DNA of 64,000 nucleotides from Leuctra nigra (GCA_934045905.1 OW203762.1:48819411-48883410), one strand, 5' to 3'. Positions 49,526 through 62,885 are shown, numbered from the stretch's first letter. Numbers and translations are program-made. Notes: generated by a model from the sequence alone, not told the origin.

Positions 49526-50354
49526 TTGTGTACGGGCGGAGTGCGACTACGGCACGCTAACTTCTGTGACAAAAGAACCTGGATGTCGTGTCGAAGGCTT
49601 GGTTCAGGAAGTACACGTCAATCTTTCATCAGAAAACCTCAACAATAGGCGCTGCTGACAGTTCTCTAGGCGCGGTTGAGAAGACAAATTGCATCGACTA
49701 TTGGCCGCATATTGAACTCCACCCACAACAGCGCCTCGGGCGAGCAGCGTGACCGTCACACTCGCAGTGGAAACCATGACAACGACATCACTCAGTGAGG
49801 TGTACGTCGAGAGAGTGGACACGTCGCCCAGGCATAATCAAGTCAAGATCCTCATCTAAGTCGAGTCAAAACGTCAACCAGCAGAGATGAGAATAATAAA
49901 TGCCATTGAAATGGGCGATGAATTTGTATTCAAAGCTGTTATTAAATTTTAAAAGGGAAGCTTGCAAATTCCACGGGTTTTACCTTACTCGAGTCTACGC
50001 TCAACTTTTATATTAAAATATGCGTGAAAATAGACTACGGTATTACTCAGTTTACGGACTATTAATTCAATTATAGAAAAATGTTTGTATTTTTTCGGTT
50101 ACGGTTATGTTTGTATTTTGCACTTTTCATGTACTTGTCATGAAACGGTCGTCCCATTTTAGAATTAGCATTGTCGTGTTGTAGAACACAAACGGTACAA
50201 ACTCGATAATTTCCATTTGCGTTGTACCTGGACGATACAGGTGGCCACAAGGCAATATATCCGCCTTGTCTTAAGTGCTGTCCACAACATGCTGACGCCT
50301 GTCAACACGTCTTCTAGAGGTCAAGACATTGTGTCTTCATCAACCTCCACGTCG
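49526..50354. other. Non-coding, no gene recognised
   Basis: Spacer between two GC-rich arrays, AT-rich in its second half. Confidence 0.5.
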
Positions 50355-50800
50355 TCGTGACGCCGTCACAGCAGGGGCGCGTGAATGACGCCGTGACGCC
50401 GTGCACAGCGGGGGCGCGTGAATGACGCCGTGACGCCGTGCACAGCGGAGGCGCGTGAATGACGCCGTGACGCCGCGACGCGTGCACAGCGGGGGCGCGT
50501 GAATGACGCCGTGACGCGTGCACAGCGGAGGCGCGTGAATGACGCTGTGACGCCGTGACGCGTGTACAGCGGGGGCGCGTGAATGACGCCGTGACGCCGT
50601 GCACAGCGGGGGCGCGTGAATGACGCCGTGACGCCGTGCACAGCGGGGGCGCGTGAATGACGCTGTGACGCCGTGACGCGTGTACAGCGGGGGCGCGTGA
50701 ATGACGCCGTGACGCCGTGCACAGCGGGGGCGCGTGAATGACGCCGTGACGCCGCGACGCGTGCACAGCGGGGGCGCGTGAATGACGCCGTGACGCACGC
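50355..50800. repeat. 37-bp GC-rich minisatellite with variable insert
   Basis: GGGGGCGCGTGAATGACGC followed by CGTGACGCCGTGCACAGC forms a unit of 37 bases. Some units carry an additional CGCGACGCGTG-type block. All three minus-strand frames are open for about 550 bases. Confidence 0.92.
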
Positions 50801-53053
50801 AGCACGCGCGCCCGACGGATCGATACACACCGCGTGACAACACATATGCAGCATTGATTCCACACAACACTCGCTTCTTTCTGCCTCGCACATTTGTTTG
50901 GAAGTCTCCAGCATATGATACAGTTTCATCGCCTAATAATCAGACTTTATATGTTCCATGTGCACTTTGTGTTTGCCAACGAGCATTACTTTTATGTTTG
51001 TTGAGTGAAATACTCGTCCATCCGTGGAATATAAACCACGTCTCAATTTCGGCACACAATAATGGTTAAGTTGATGGCACTGGCACACATTCCTCCAGTT
51101 GTGTTCGTCGCTGTGATGGAGGTCCCTTGGCACCCTCAGAAGACACTAAAAAGTCCCAGCGCTCGCCTGTCACATCACACACAAAAACACACTTCCAAAC
51201 TAGATAACTTTTATAAAATAACTAACTTCTCTAAAGCAACATTTCACTCCGCTTCTCCGGCAGTTCTGGACACTTCTCGAGAACTCTTTCGCGCGAGCGG
51301 ACATAAGGAAGAGCGCTTGGATCTGAAGAATGCGGATCAAGTTTTAAGAGGCTTGCTTTGTTAAGAGTAAATCAATGTATCACGTCAGTCTCTCGGAGGC
51401 GTTACTCTGGAGACTGCACAAGTCAATCAGTGGCGTCGCGTGAGATGCCGAGCGTCGCGACGCTCTCGGAGCGTCTCGTGAGGGGCGGCGATCTGTTAGG
51501 CGGGATTTAAGAGTTGAAGAGGAACGTGGTTTCCGTTGAGCGCCGATTCAGTGGCAGAGGCAATTATGTTTTGATTTAGAACGCGTCAAATGTCATTATT
51601 AGATTCGAGAACAAATGGGCAAGATAAAAAAATTAAATAACGAAGTTCTTCAACGCATCAATATAAATGTGCTTCAAACGGGAGGCCTTAAAATGACATT
51701 CGAATCATATTTTCATCTGCCTTACAAAATGAATTGCTAAATCAATTATTCTGGATGCGTGTAATGTGAGTTGTGAATGATCGGTGTGGTCTTTGGTTCA
51801 TTGAATCAAGAATCAATGAAGTGTGATTACTCCGCGTAATAAATCATCTCGGACAACAACACCAAGTGATTGGCATTTATTATTCATGGTCTCCTGTGTG
51901 GCAAGGAGTAAAACAGAAGTGACGGGTAATTAGACGCTGGAAATAGCTCCCATACAGTGGAGAGAAGTGAAGTGAAGCGACGGCTTGGCAGGATTATCAA
52001 AGTCTTTTCTTAGCGTCAGCCACGAGAACGCTTTCATTTCCATGGCGTCCGCTCCACTGACTGACGGACTGGGGAGTAAACAAGATGCGCTCTCCGGAGA
52101 TGAAACATCCTTCACTTCCGCATTACGTCATGCTAATCACATCAGCGCTCCGACGGGATGGAAACCACCAAGCATCGGGAGAAAATTCTACGCATACATT
52201 TCAAATGGCTGTCAAAATAGGTACCTAATTAACTCAACCACGAACAAAATCCAGCACAGTTTAATTTTTTAGAGACGACAAACATCTTGATGCGGTGAAC
52301 TCAGAACTCAGTCTTCTAAGTCCTACATTTGGTTCTAAGCAGCTTGATGGCAGCGGCGCTGCAGGCGGCTTCGTATCGAACCAAGCGAAGCGGCTATTTA
52401 CACGATAACTTGTCGAACTATGAACACAACTATTTACTTATGCAAAATGTCCACGCACTCCGCTAGTGTTAACACCCGCTTGACCTGTACAACTTCTGCC
52501 GAGTGTCGACTAATTTATTCCTGATAAGTACTCGGAAGGCAGGGCCACGGAGCCTGATGTACGTGATTCGCAAAGCATACAAGACTCTGTGAAATCGACA
52601 AGCAACTTGAAGTACCCTCGCATTGTGTGTTCTCGAGCAGCGGAATACAATTACAGAGCACTGAAGCGAGACTCAAAGTTGAGTACAATGTCGTCGTTAG
52701 TTTGGTAAGTCTGACAAGTTGCGGAGAAATGCGAGTTACTCGTAGACAATTATCCGAGAAGAGACAAGAAACTGTCCAAACAAACAGTCGAGACGGCGAG
52801 AACGCGCGGCATGGGGATGTCCTCACGTGCCAATATTCGCTCAGCACGCGAAGAAAACTCTTTGGCGTTTTAAAAGAAAACAGATGCGGTGAAACAACAC
52901 AATTATATTGAAAACTACCAACGGGATTACAAGGAACAATTTTAGATCAAGACTCAACAACAAGGTCTTGAACCAAACTTTTGGCAGAAAATATTATACA
53001 TGTTCTAACGGAAATCTATCCTAATGTTATTTTCTTTCACTCCTGTTATATTC
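50801..53053. other. Non-coding, no gene recognised
   Basis: Scattered frames below 111 codons on both strands. Searched for the missing 5' Patj exons on the minus strand without success. Confidence 0.45.
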
Positions 53054-54394
53054 TACCCCATAAAAAACACTCCGTGTAAAAATACCCGCCAAGTCTCTTC
53101 AACTATAAAAAAATAGAAGAAATCTAAAAATTCAACACTGAAAAGAAGTGATATCAAAAAATGAGCCAAGTCAAAACTTAATTTTAAAAACCAAAATATA
53201 CTTGGCGCATCGTGTATATAAATAGTATAGAAGCATATGCCAAAAATTAAATGTACCTAAATATATATAATATACCTATAATGCCCTTAAAAACGATGCG
53301 CCAAGTATATTTTGGTTTTTAAAATTAAGTTTTGACTTGGCTCATTTTTTGATATCACTTCTTTTCAGTGTTGAATTTTTAGATTTCTTCTATTTTTTTA
53401 TAGTTGAAGAGACTTGGCGGGTATTTTTACACGGAGTGTTTTTTATGGGGATATCACTTATTTTTTTAGTTTATTTACACAACTTGTAACACACATCGGA
53501 GCAACAATGACCAATTACTTTTAAAAAAATACGCCATTTCCGAATTGGTTAATACGAAAAATTGTGTTTGGTGCTCAATATACCTAAGTTACTTAAAGTG
53601 ATATTCCATGAAGAATTGCGCAAGCTTCGTTACAATCAGTCCAGCCGTTTTCGAGATATATGGTATCACTTCCGGTTTTCAAAATGGCGACTAAAATTAC
53701 TGCCACATAGAATTTATTTCTATAAATGTTATGTATCATTATAAGCCTTCTGAATATGTAGTTATTGTAGTAAGAGGTCATTTAAATCTAGTTCTTCATT
53801 TTCATGACGTCATTTCCGGTTTCGGTAATAGAACATCTCTACTTTAACTATTGATATTCCATATAGATGACCGTCTGAATCATTTGGCGCTGGTTTAATT
53901 CCTAACGGTCTAGCTGTTTTCGAGATAATACGTCACTTCCGGTTTCAAAATGGCGGCTTCCTGTTGGTTTTATAAAAAGGCACCTCAGACGCCAAAAGTG
54001 CACATGTGGTGAAAATTTCAGATCGATCGGCTCAGCCGTTTAGGCTGTGGCGGTGATTGCGGTGTTTCCTGATATCATCATCATCATCATCATCATCAGA
54101 TCAAGATAGGTTTTATAATTTCACGTTTTTCACGGCCCTCTAGCTCGCAAACGGCATAACATATTGTTCCCTAATTTGGTATATGTAGTGGGGTGGGCCA
54201 TAGCTCGAAATTAAGATATATCGCAACAATGTGAGATTTTCTAATTTTAAGATCCAGTAGGCCGAAAATGCCGTGTTGTTGCTTACAGTAAAAGTGGTTG
54301 GTCTGCTCCTCAGTTTATTATGCATATACGGTATGTTGAGTGAGTGTGAGTGTACGGTACGACTTGGCTGGGTGGAGCGACCGCTCCACTAGAT
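53054..54394. mobile_element. 1.3-kb interspersed repeat, copy B, with 5' foldback
   Basis: It shares start, foldback, body and terminal hairpin with copy A. The foldback arms have diverged (an extra AATTTTAAAAACCAAAATAT block near the loop). It contains an (ATC)n run at 54074-54098. Confidence 0.85.
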
Positions 54395-55000
54395 GAATGA
54401 ATTGTTTATTGCATTCACGTAGTTGTCATGTTGCTGCGTGTTAATTGCAAAACATTGATCCGTGTAATTAATGGTTTAGATATTCATAATTGATGTAAAC
54501 AAAGTCCGAAGACCAGCAAAAAGTTGTGTAAATGATAATATTATTCATTGTACGGAGTTGTCAGAACGGCGGGATGAGTCTTCAGCCGCTGGACGTTTGG
54601 ACAGGTTGCCCTGTGTATCTTCAGACAAGCTGAATCACGACATGCACCAGCTACAAGCTTTATTATTATTAATACTCATTGAAACTATATGGACTTAATG
54701 AATGTTAGTAAAAGACATTAGCCAAGCATGGCTAATTCTTGTTAAAAGCACCGAGGCTCAATTAAAGCGCCTAATGTGACGTCACAATTGAAAGTAATGC
54801 GCGTGGCCCACGCTCGGCCTCAGGAGCCGCGCTAATTTATTCTCCTCTGAATGCGAGGGCAAAAGATACTCGAGAATCGCATTCTGCATTGTTAATGACT
54901 GCGGCCGAAACAAAGAGGAGCAAACTCTGGGGACAAACGACCGAGCAGAGGTTGCCATATAGACACGACCATTCGGATTCAAGCTGGATAGATCAGTCCA
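54395..55000. other. Non-coding
   Basis: Nothing recognised. Confidence 0.5.
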
Positions 55001-55735
55001 CTTCTGACACCATGTAGTTTCTATACTTATTTATCTTGCAATATTCAGCAGTCTCGGTATTCAATGGCACTAACAATCCCATTTCTGACACCAAGTAGTT
55101 TCTAAACTTCGCTTGCAATATCCAGCAGTCTCCAGTAATCAATGGCACTAACAATCCCACTTCTTACACCATGTAGTTTCTACATTTATTTATCTATGTA
55201 GTTTCTATATTTATTTATCTTGCAATATTCAGCAGTCTCGGTATTCAATGGCACTAACAATCCCATTTCTGACACCAAGTAGTTTCTAAACTTCGCTTGC
55301 AATATTCAGCAGTCTCCAGTATTCAATGGCACTAACAATCCCATTTCTGACACCAAGTAGTTTCTAAACTTCGCTTGCAATATCCAGCAGTCTCCAGTAT
55401 TCAATGGCACTAACAATCCCATTTCTGACACCAAGTAGTTTCTAAATTTATCTTGCAATATTCAGCAGACTCCAGTATTCAATGGCACAAACAATCCCAT
55501 TTCTGACACCAAGTAGTTTCTCTACTTCGCGTGCAATATTCAGTATTCTCAGGTAATCAATGGGAGTAACAATCCCAGATCTGCCACCACGTAATATGGT
55601 ATAATCAATGGTACCAATAATCCCAGATCTGATACCATGTTTTATTTTACAATTCGCTTGCAATATTCAGCCGTTTTGATAATTCAAATGCATTATAAAA
55701 GCCCACTTCTGACACCAAATAGTTTCTATACTTCG
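55001..55735. repeat. ~79-bp diverged tandem repeat
   Basis: TTCTGACACCAAGTAGTTTC, GCAATATTCAGCAGTCTC and CAATGGCACTAACAATCCCA recur about every 78-81 bases, with some longer intervals. Divergence increases towards 55700. Confidence 0.9.
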
Positions 55736-55954
55736 CTTGTTCAGATCACAGTGTACACACACGTACAACCTCAACCAAAACCAACAACAACTCTGTAAAA
55801 CTAATTTCCGTTTTAGCAGCTTCTGAATAACGTAGTCATCAGGTCGTTACGGAAGAAGACGTCAAGACAAACGTTCAATAACACCACACTTCAAGGTCAT
55901 CGACTCCGCCCTCTATAAATAGACTACGTAGATTTACGATTCATGAGCTCGTAC

Positions 55955-56103
55955 CTCCGTTGACACACCGCCACCTCGACATGAATTAATACGCCTGTGG
56001 TGGGTGAGCAGACGAGCATGAATAATTAACATGCCACGGTACATAGACAGCGGTGCTTGATAGACACCCTCGCATATAGTAGGCGGTGGTGTGTCAACAG
56101 GAG
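55955..56103. mobile_element. Possible ~150-bp MITE
   Basis: Inverted ends CTCCGTTGACACACCGCC and GGCGGTGGTGTGTCAACAG match with about three differences. No target duplication was seen. Confidence 0.4.
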
Positions 56104-59100
56104 ACGTATTGATCAAGTGGGCCGTGGTGCGTGTGAATAGCACGGCTCCTGCATTGGTGACTCAAGGAAATAAACACAGTGCAGCTGAGCTGAAATGAAA
56201 ATCGGCTCGAAAAATGCGTGTCCCACACTAAAAACAGCAGGAGCTATCAAATTCCAGAGGAGTATTGAATATTTCAAATTTAAATTATTAATTGCTCCAA
56301 CGAGAGCATTTCGTCGGTTAAGAGGATAGCTAGGGATCATTTTTTTAAATAAACTTCAACCTCGTTCGTGCTAGAGTTGAGCTGGCAAGAGAGAAACATT
56401 GGATACGACATTTACAAATGTTCATTGACGCTCGAGGTTGTCATTGTCACTACGTGTGGGAATACTGAACTCTGACATTCAATTGAATACAATGTAATGT
56501 AATGTAATAATATAATTAAACGTCGAGCTGGCAGTGTTTGCTGTGCTGTGTCGTGACAGCGATTGGCGCGCCGCCTGGAGGTAGGCGTGAGAGCGCTGCT
56601 CGGATATCACCTGCCGCCACCCGCGGTGGAAGAATGAGCAATTCCAGCGCACGCTTTGCGATCGCTATCGCCATCGCAACGCACACAGTTTACCAGTACA
56701 TTCACAGCAGCTCGGCGGCACGGCTTACGTCACAGCGAGCTTGCGGACACGAGGCGAGCTTTTGCGTCGGTCCACAGCTACTTGCGATATGTCGGCTACT
56801 TTCTGTCGCCACTGCTCAGCATTGGAGAGATTTGTACTCCTAACTATTATCTCATTTAAGACATTTATATTAAGGCCAGGATGCATACAATCTAGTTTTA
56901 AGACTGGTGGAGGCGCCAGCCAAGTGCATGCACACTCCGACACCGTAACGTTAAACAGCCAAACTGTACCAATAGAGGATTGGAAAGGCTCGAGCTTCTC
57001 CAAACACTTCTCCAAACACAGTGGAATTTTCTGCACTGGAGGTTAAAATTTGGAAATCTACTGCAGTTGTGAAATATCGTAATTTGGAGTTATGGTAAAG
57101 TATACTTTAGTCAAAGGGAACTTTAGTCCTCAGATGGATGTACTAATTGGCCGTTTCCATGGTTACCACCGATTTATCCTACCGCTAACTTTTAATCATT
57201 GCGCTTATTTTAATGAGCATAGCAACAGGCTTGCAGCATTTGTTCCTCTGCAGTGAACATAAACCATCACTACAAAATGTAAGTCTCTACTTTTATTACG
57301 TAAAAATGTAAGCTTCTTTGGAGAGAAACAAATTGCTGAATATAATGTTTGGAGCTACAATACAAGAGCCTGCGAGGTAGAGCCAGACGTATTTCCTGCC
57401 TTGAAGTAGACGATGGGAAATGATTGGCAATCAAAGCTTCAAATACCCGTTCGTCCAGAACGGCGAGCAGCAATTGTCTCTCTTTTACTGCGTTTCTAAA
57501 TCGGACGTTTGAACGATTGTTCTAGAACCATTTGTCATAATGCTGGATCCGGTTTCATTGTTTATTTGAATGCTGGTGAAACAAACCAACTCATAGTTCT
57601 ATATCGAACCGCCAACGGCTTTGCGTCTTGCGGGAAAACTCTTTTTACCGACCCGCAGATGTGCACCTCACGCGCTTTCTCGCTGGCCCGAGCCAAAACG
57701 AACATTTCGTTTAGAGAAACAGATTTCCGCAAAACAGCTCGCTGTTGTGGTTCATGCAAACTCCAAATCATACTTGATCTTCTGCACTCATTTCGAACAA
57801 TTGACCATTTTAATTCATTTCATAAAAAAATACTTGGATTACTTCTTGGCATGACAAAAAGTGTTGATTGTGCACGACTAATCGCCGAGTATCGAGCGGG
57901 TCAACTTAAAAGTCAGGTCGGCCAAGGATATCTTCTCAGTCGGTAAACGCTAAGCTCAATATCGATAACAAGTCGATGAGAGGTCATCGCAATCGTCGGA
58001 AGCGACTAAGGATCGAGATGTCCACGTCTTGCATCGATCTGAGCGTCATCGACCCGTCAGTCGCGTCCCGACGCGCGAGTGACGAGTCCGAGCGAGGGCG
58101 ACAGACGTCGGACTTGTGAACGCCGCCAGGACAAAGTCAACGCTACCGACACGACTAGTTTTAACTGGAGGTCAGACGACTCATCCATGAACCGTGTCAG
58201 GAGCGACAAGATCTTGGATCGATGTTTCAACCCCCGACAGAAGTGTGCTGTGTGTAATGACCTGCATCCAACTAACCACCTCCACCCCCTACTGATTGAT
58301 ATGACGTCACAAGATGCACTTCACCAGTGGGGATCTGGGTCAGGGGTTATTGATTGACGCAGGCCACCCGAGACCATGACTCAATCTCAGTGTACTCTTG
58401 CCCTAACACAGACCGTAGTCATGACGTAAATTCCTGTCTAAACCACAATCTTCTCGCAGATGAACAAAATATCAGCTCGCGAATTGTAATGAGAAGAAAT
58501 GAAAAACTGAGACTTAAGTTTTCAAAACACCAGAGCGAATTTAATTAAAAACTTTTTCCGGAGATTTGAAATAAACAATTAATTACATCCCCCAGAGCAC
58601 GTCTGAGCTGATCCGTCTTGTCAGAGCTGGATGGATCACTTGGGAAGACGTCCGAGGTGCCACGTGACCTCATTCGACCAATCACATGCACTGCAATGCG
58701 ATGGCAGTGCCAGTGGTCAGCACGCGGATCTTCCACAGCCACGAGATCATCCAGGGAGTAATTAGCATTGCCACGTCACATGGTGCATGCCAAGCGTGAC
58801 TTCCATTACACGATGAAGACGCCAACATGTACGGAATTAATCATAGTTTGGGAGGTTTGTAGGAAATTACCGTTTTAACAAGATCATCGCTAATATAAAA
58901 TATAGTAAAGAATCGTAAAAGAGTTTTATTGGACGCATAAACTCGTCTCTCCAACATAACTGAGATAAGAGGAAAGAGGAAGAGCGCGGATCTTAAAACT
59001 GATTTTATGTTTTGCTTCCACATTATTGATTTTCACTTCGTGTACCCACTGAAATCTCTTACCTAAATAATGCCACCAAATGGAGTAGTTTACGACTTCA

Positions 59101-59505
59101 AGACCTCAAGACGATAAATAAAAATCATTTCTCGAACATCTTGAGGACGAAACCGCGAGCTTGCAAATTAGATTTGTGACATTCTTGAGATAGTATACAT
59201 TATGGTGGGTACAAGAGATATTTTTAAAGATTCTAAAACGAAACGAAATAACCAGTGGGATGGAGAAAGTGCAACTTGCCAACATTTTTACAGTGCCAAA
59301 CAATATCTCAGAAAATGGTTTCCAGCACAAACAACTTTGGCAATTCGATCAAGGTATTATCATAAAATTACATTTTTCAACACTTCGAAATATGCTATTA
59401 GTTATTTGACAACTGTCAAAAAAACTCCTGATGAAGCTTGTGAAGACCACGAAATATCGAGATTAAAATAAAATAGTTTGTGAAACGTTCAAGAAAGAGA
59501 TAATT
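56104..59505. other. Non-coding, no gene recognised
   Basis: Includes the plus-strand frame 57509-57946 (145 codons) without domain or splice context, and GC-richer patches at 56530-56790 and 58050-58400. None could be supported as an exon. Confidence 0.4.
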
Positions 59506-59614
59506 GATATGAAGGGATGTGTGTTGTGAAAGCTCTCGCCCGGCAAGTGAGAGGTCCCGGGTTCGAGCCACGGTTCGGTCGGATATTTTTTCACAACACA
59601 CAGCCCTTCATATC
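59506..59614. repeat. Inverted repeat enclosing a tRNA-like B box
   Basis: 26-bp arms (59506-59531 and 59589-59614, one mismatch; outer GATATGAAGGG) flank a 57-base core. The core holds CTCTCGCCCGGCAAGTGAGAG and the B box GGTTCGAGCC (59560-59569). The tRNA fold is incomplete; no A box was seen. Confidence 0.75.
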
Positions 59615-60022
59615 ATCCTGACTCCATGGAAGTTCTCCAAAGAAACCTACATTCTCAAAGAGATAATTATTATTATATCTATAAATCCAAACTAATTAAC
59701 AAGAAACAAAACATTATAATATGCTATTAGTGTTTTCGCAAACAGTTTGATTAAGTTTCACTGGGTCTTGGATCATAGTCTGCATGTAGCCTCCTGTACG
59801 TCCCGAGTAAAACTCATCCCTTCAGGACATCGCTTCCCGCGTTGTAATCTATCAATTCCCTTGTTTCCCGAGCCCGCGTCGCGTCTCCGCGAGAGGCGAT
59901 ACATAAAACATCGCGTCGCATCTGTAATGCGTGCGACACTCGATGCTCGCGATGCGGCGTGAATCGGTAAAGAAAGCTCCAACATTCATGAGACGCGATT
60001 GAATTTGTCGGTGTTTACCACG
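59615..60022. other. Non-coding
   Basis: Nothing recognised. Composition becomes GC-richer from 59800. Confidence 0.5.
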
Positions 60023-61731
60023 CAGCGGGCGAGACGAGCAGCCAAGAGCAAGAGCAGGACAAGAGCTGCGTCTTCATACCAGGACTTTTCCATTTACAAA
60101 GCTTCCTAGGTAGAGTCCTTGATGTGAAGGCACGTGACGTGCGAGACGTGCAGCCAAGAGCAAGACTGTACCTCGAGCAGAACAAGAGCTGCGTCTTCAT
60201 ACCAGGACTTTTCCATTTACAAAGCTTCCTAGGTCGAGTCCTTGATGTGAAGGCACGTGACGTGCGAGACGTGCAGCCAAGAGCAAGACTGTACCTCGAG
60301 CAGAACAAGAGCTGCGTCTTCATACCAGGACTTTTCCATTTACAAAGCTTCCTAGGTCGAGTCCTTGATGTGAAGGCACGTGACGTGCGAGACGTGCAGC
60401 CAAGAGCAAGACTGTACCTCGAGCAGAACAAGAGCTGCGTCTTCATACCAGGACTTTTCCATTTACAAAGCTTCCTAGGTCGAGTCCTTGATGTGAAGGC
60501 ACGTGACGTGCGAGACGTGCAGCCAAGAGCAAGACTGTACCTCGAGCAGAACAAGAGCTGCGTCTTCATACCAGGACTTTTCCATTTACAAAGCTTCCTA
60601 GGTAGAGTCCACGATGTGAAGGCACGTGACGTGCGAGACGTGCAGCCAAGAGCAAGACTGTACCTCGAGCAGAACAAGAGCTGCGTCTTCATACCAGGAC
60701 TTTTCCATTTACAAAGCTTCCTAGGTCGAGTCCTTGATGTGAAGGCACGTGACGTGCGAGACGTGCAGCCAAGAGCAAGACTGTACCTCGAGCAGAACAA
60801 GAGCTGCGTCTTCATACCAGGACTTTTCCATTTACAAAGCTTCCTAGGTCGAGTCCTTGATGTGAAGGCACGTGACGTGCGAGACGTGCAGCCAAGAGCA
60901 AGACTGTACCTCGAGCAGAACAAGAGCTGCGTCTTCATACCAGGACTTTTCCATTTACAAAGCTTCCTAGGTAGAGTCCACGATGTGAAGGCACGTGACG
61001 TGCGAGACGTGCAGCCAAGAGCAAGACTGTACCTCGAGCAGAACAAGAGCTGCGTCTTCATACCAGGACTTTTCCATTTACAAAGCTTCCTAGGTCGAGT
61101 CCTTGATGTGAAGGCACGTGACGTGCGAGACGTGCAGCCAAGAGCAAGACTGTACCTCGAGCAGAACAAGAGCTGCGTCTTCATACCAGGACTTTTCCAT
61201 TTACAAAGCTTCCTAGGTAGAGTCCACGATGTGAAGGCACGTGACGTGCGAGACGTGCAGCCAAGAGCAAGACTGTACCTCGAGCAGAACAAGAGCTGCG
61301 TCTTCATACCAGGACTTTTCCATTTACAAAGCTTCCTAGGTAGAGTCCTTGATGTGAAGGCACGTGACGTGCGAGACGTGCAGCCAAGAGCAAGACTGTA
61401 CCTCGAGCAGAACAAGAGCTGCGTCTTCATACCAGGACTTTTCCATTTACAAAGCTTCCATAGGTCGAGTCCTTGATGTGAAGGCACGTGACGTGCGAGA
61501 CGTGCAGCCAAGAGCAAGACTGTACCTCGAGCAGAACAAGAGCTGCGTCTTCATACCAGGACTTTTCCATTTACAAAGCTTCCTAGGTAGAGTCCTTGAT
61601 GTGAAGGCACGTGACGTGCGAGACGTGCAGCCAAGAGCAAGACTGTACCTCGAGCAGAACAAGAGCTGCGTCTTCATACCAGGACTTTTCCATTTACAAA
61701 GCTTCCATAGGTAGAGTCCACGATGTGAAGG
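60023..61731. repeat. 123-bp satellite-like array, 14 copies
   Basis: GATGTGAAGGCACGTGACGT recurs every 123 bases from 60121. Copies look identical except at one junction (GGTAGAGTCCTT, GGTCGAGTCCTT or GGTAGAGTCCAC) and a one-base insertion turning CCTAGG into CCATAGG before the 12th and 14th GATGTGAAGG. Since 123 is 41 codons, frames of 450 (plus) and about 500 (minus) codons stay open. Each unit has HindIII (AAGCTT) and XhoI (CTCGAG) sites, and AvrII where CCTAGG is intact. Confidence 0.95.
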
Positions 61732-62528
61732 CAGTTGATTATTCACTTATTTCAAGTATTCACGTGTCAAGTTTCTTTAGTTTCAAGAAAATACATAGTT
61801 AGAACAAATTTATATAGCTTATTAAGAGGGCAATCTTGTATTATGGCATATTTACTATGTAAATAAACGTTTCAGTTTTGAAGACATGTATACAGACAAT
61901 TCATATTGTTCGAAGCTATTTCTACCAAGTTATCTCAAAGGAATGTTATTTACAACGTCATTAACTCGTATTAGCATTGAATGTAGAAAATGAAATTCGT
62001 TATGTTCAACGAGCGCAAATTCCATGTTCTTAGTATTCTTTTGTGTGTAAAATTGTTCGTGAACTATAAGTAGGAGTCTCGTGAACGCGTCAACCCGCTG
62101 AAACGTCGCAACAAGTCGAACAAAACCCGCCACGTCACATAATTGTCTACGTGTACAACAGAACAGCAATGGTTGTCGGAAAGTTCTTGCCGCTCTCGCG
62201 AGAAGAAGCAGTAATTGGTTTGATTGTTCGCTGCGGGTCGGTTGTAAGATACGCCATGTATTATTCCACGTGGCGCATGCGCACACCGTGCCGCAGCACT
62301 CCGCTGCTCGCTGGGGAGATCGCACATGAAACCCTGAAAGTCCTACAACCATGTCCCTGGTGGCTAGACCATTCATCACGTAATAGACAACAATGCCAAC
62401 GAAGAAAATCCATTTTCACTGACTGTTGCTTTCAATCCCAAAACTTCATACAAAGAAAATTATATTAGATCTATCAATCTAAAAAATACAAATGTGAATG
62501 ACTGATTAAAATGTACAGTGAAAACATA
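61732..62528. other. Non-coding
   Basis: AT-rich with overlapping chance frames near 62100-62450. Confidence 0.45.
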
Positions 62529-62885
62529 GTCCTGGAAGCGAGAATTTTTCTGGCAAAGACTTCGTAAATGGGACGTAAATTGACTGTGACAAAAACTCTA
62601 ATAAACTTACTTATTTATACAAGAACTCTAATTTAGAAGTGTAGTTATACATACTGTGTTCTGACAGCAATTACATCAGTAAAAGGATATATTAACTGTA
62701 AATATGCTCTATTTCGAATTAAAAAATCGAACATTTTTTACACTAGAGTTTTCACGACATTGAAAACATAATCTAGTTGGATCAAACATTTATTTCACTT
62801 CAAAAATGTTAAAACTGGAATTTTATAAAAATAATTTTGTCTCCCATTTACGAAGTCTTTGCCAGAAAAATATTCGCGTCCTGCG
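62529..62885. mobile_element. 357-bp MITE candidate
   Basis: Inverted arms of about 40 bp share TTTTTCTGGCAAAGACTTCG and TAAATGGGA, around an AT-rich interior. No target duplication was identified. Confidence 0.65.

Noticed and set aside
47751..50865. CRISPR-like arrays or repeat proteins
   Set aside because: Units are directly adjacent with no unique spacers, the genome is eukaryotic, and the open frames follow from stop-poor units.
57509..57946. A 145-codon single-exon gene
   Set aside because: No recognisable domain, no conserved motif, overlapping minus-strand frames, and a length possible by chance in 64 kb.
60015..61517. A 450-500 codon repeat protein on either strand
   Set aside because: The frames exist only because a 123-bp unit without stops is repeated. 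There is no start context, signal, domain or splice evidence, and both strands are equally open.
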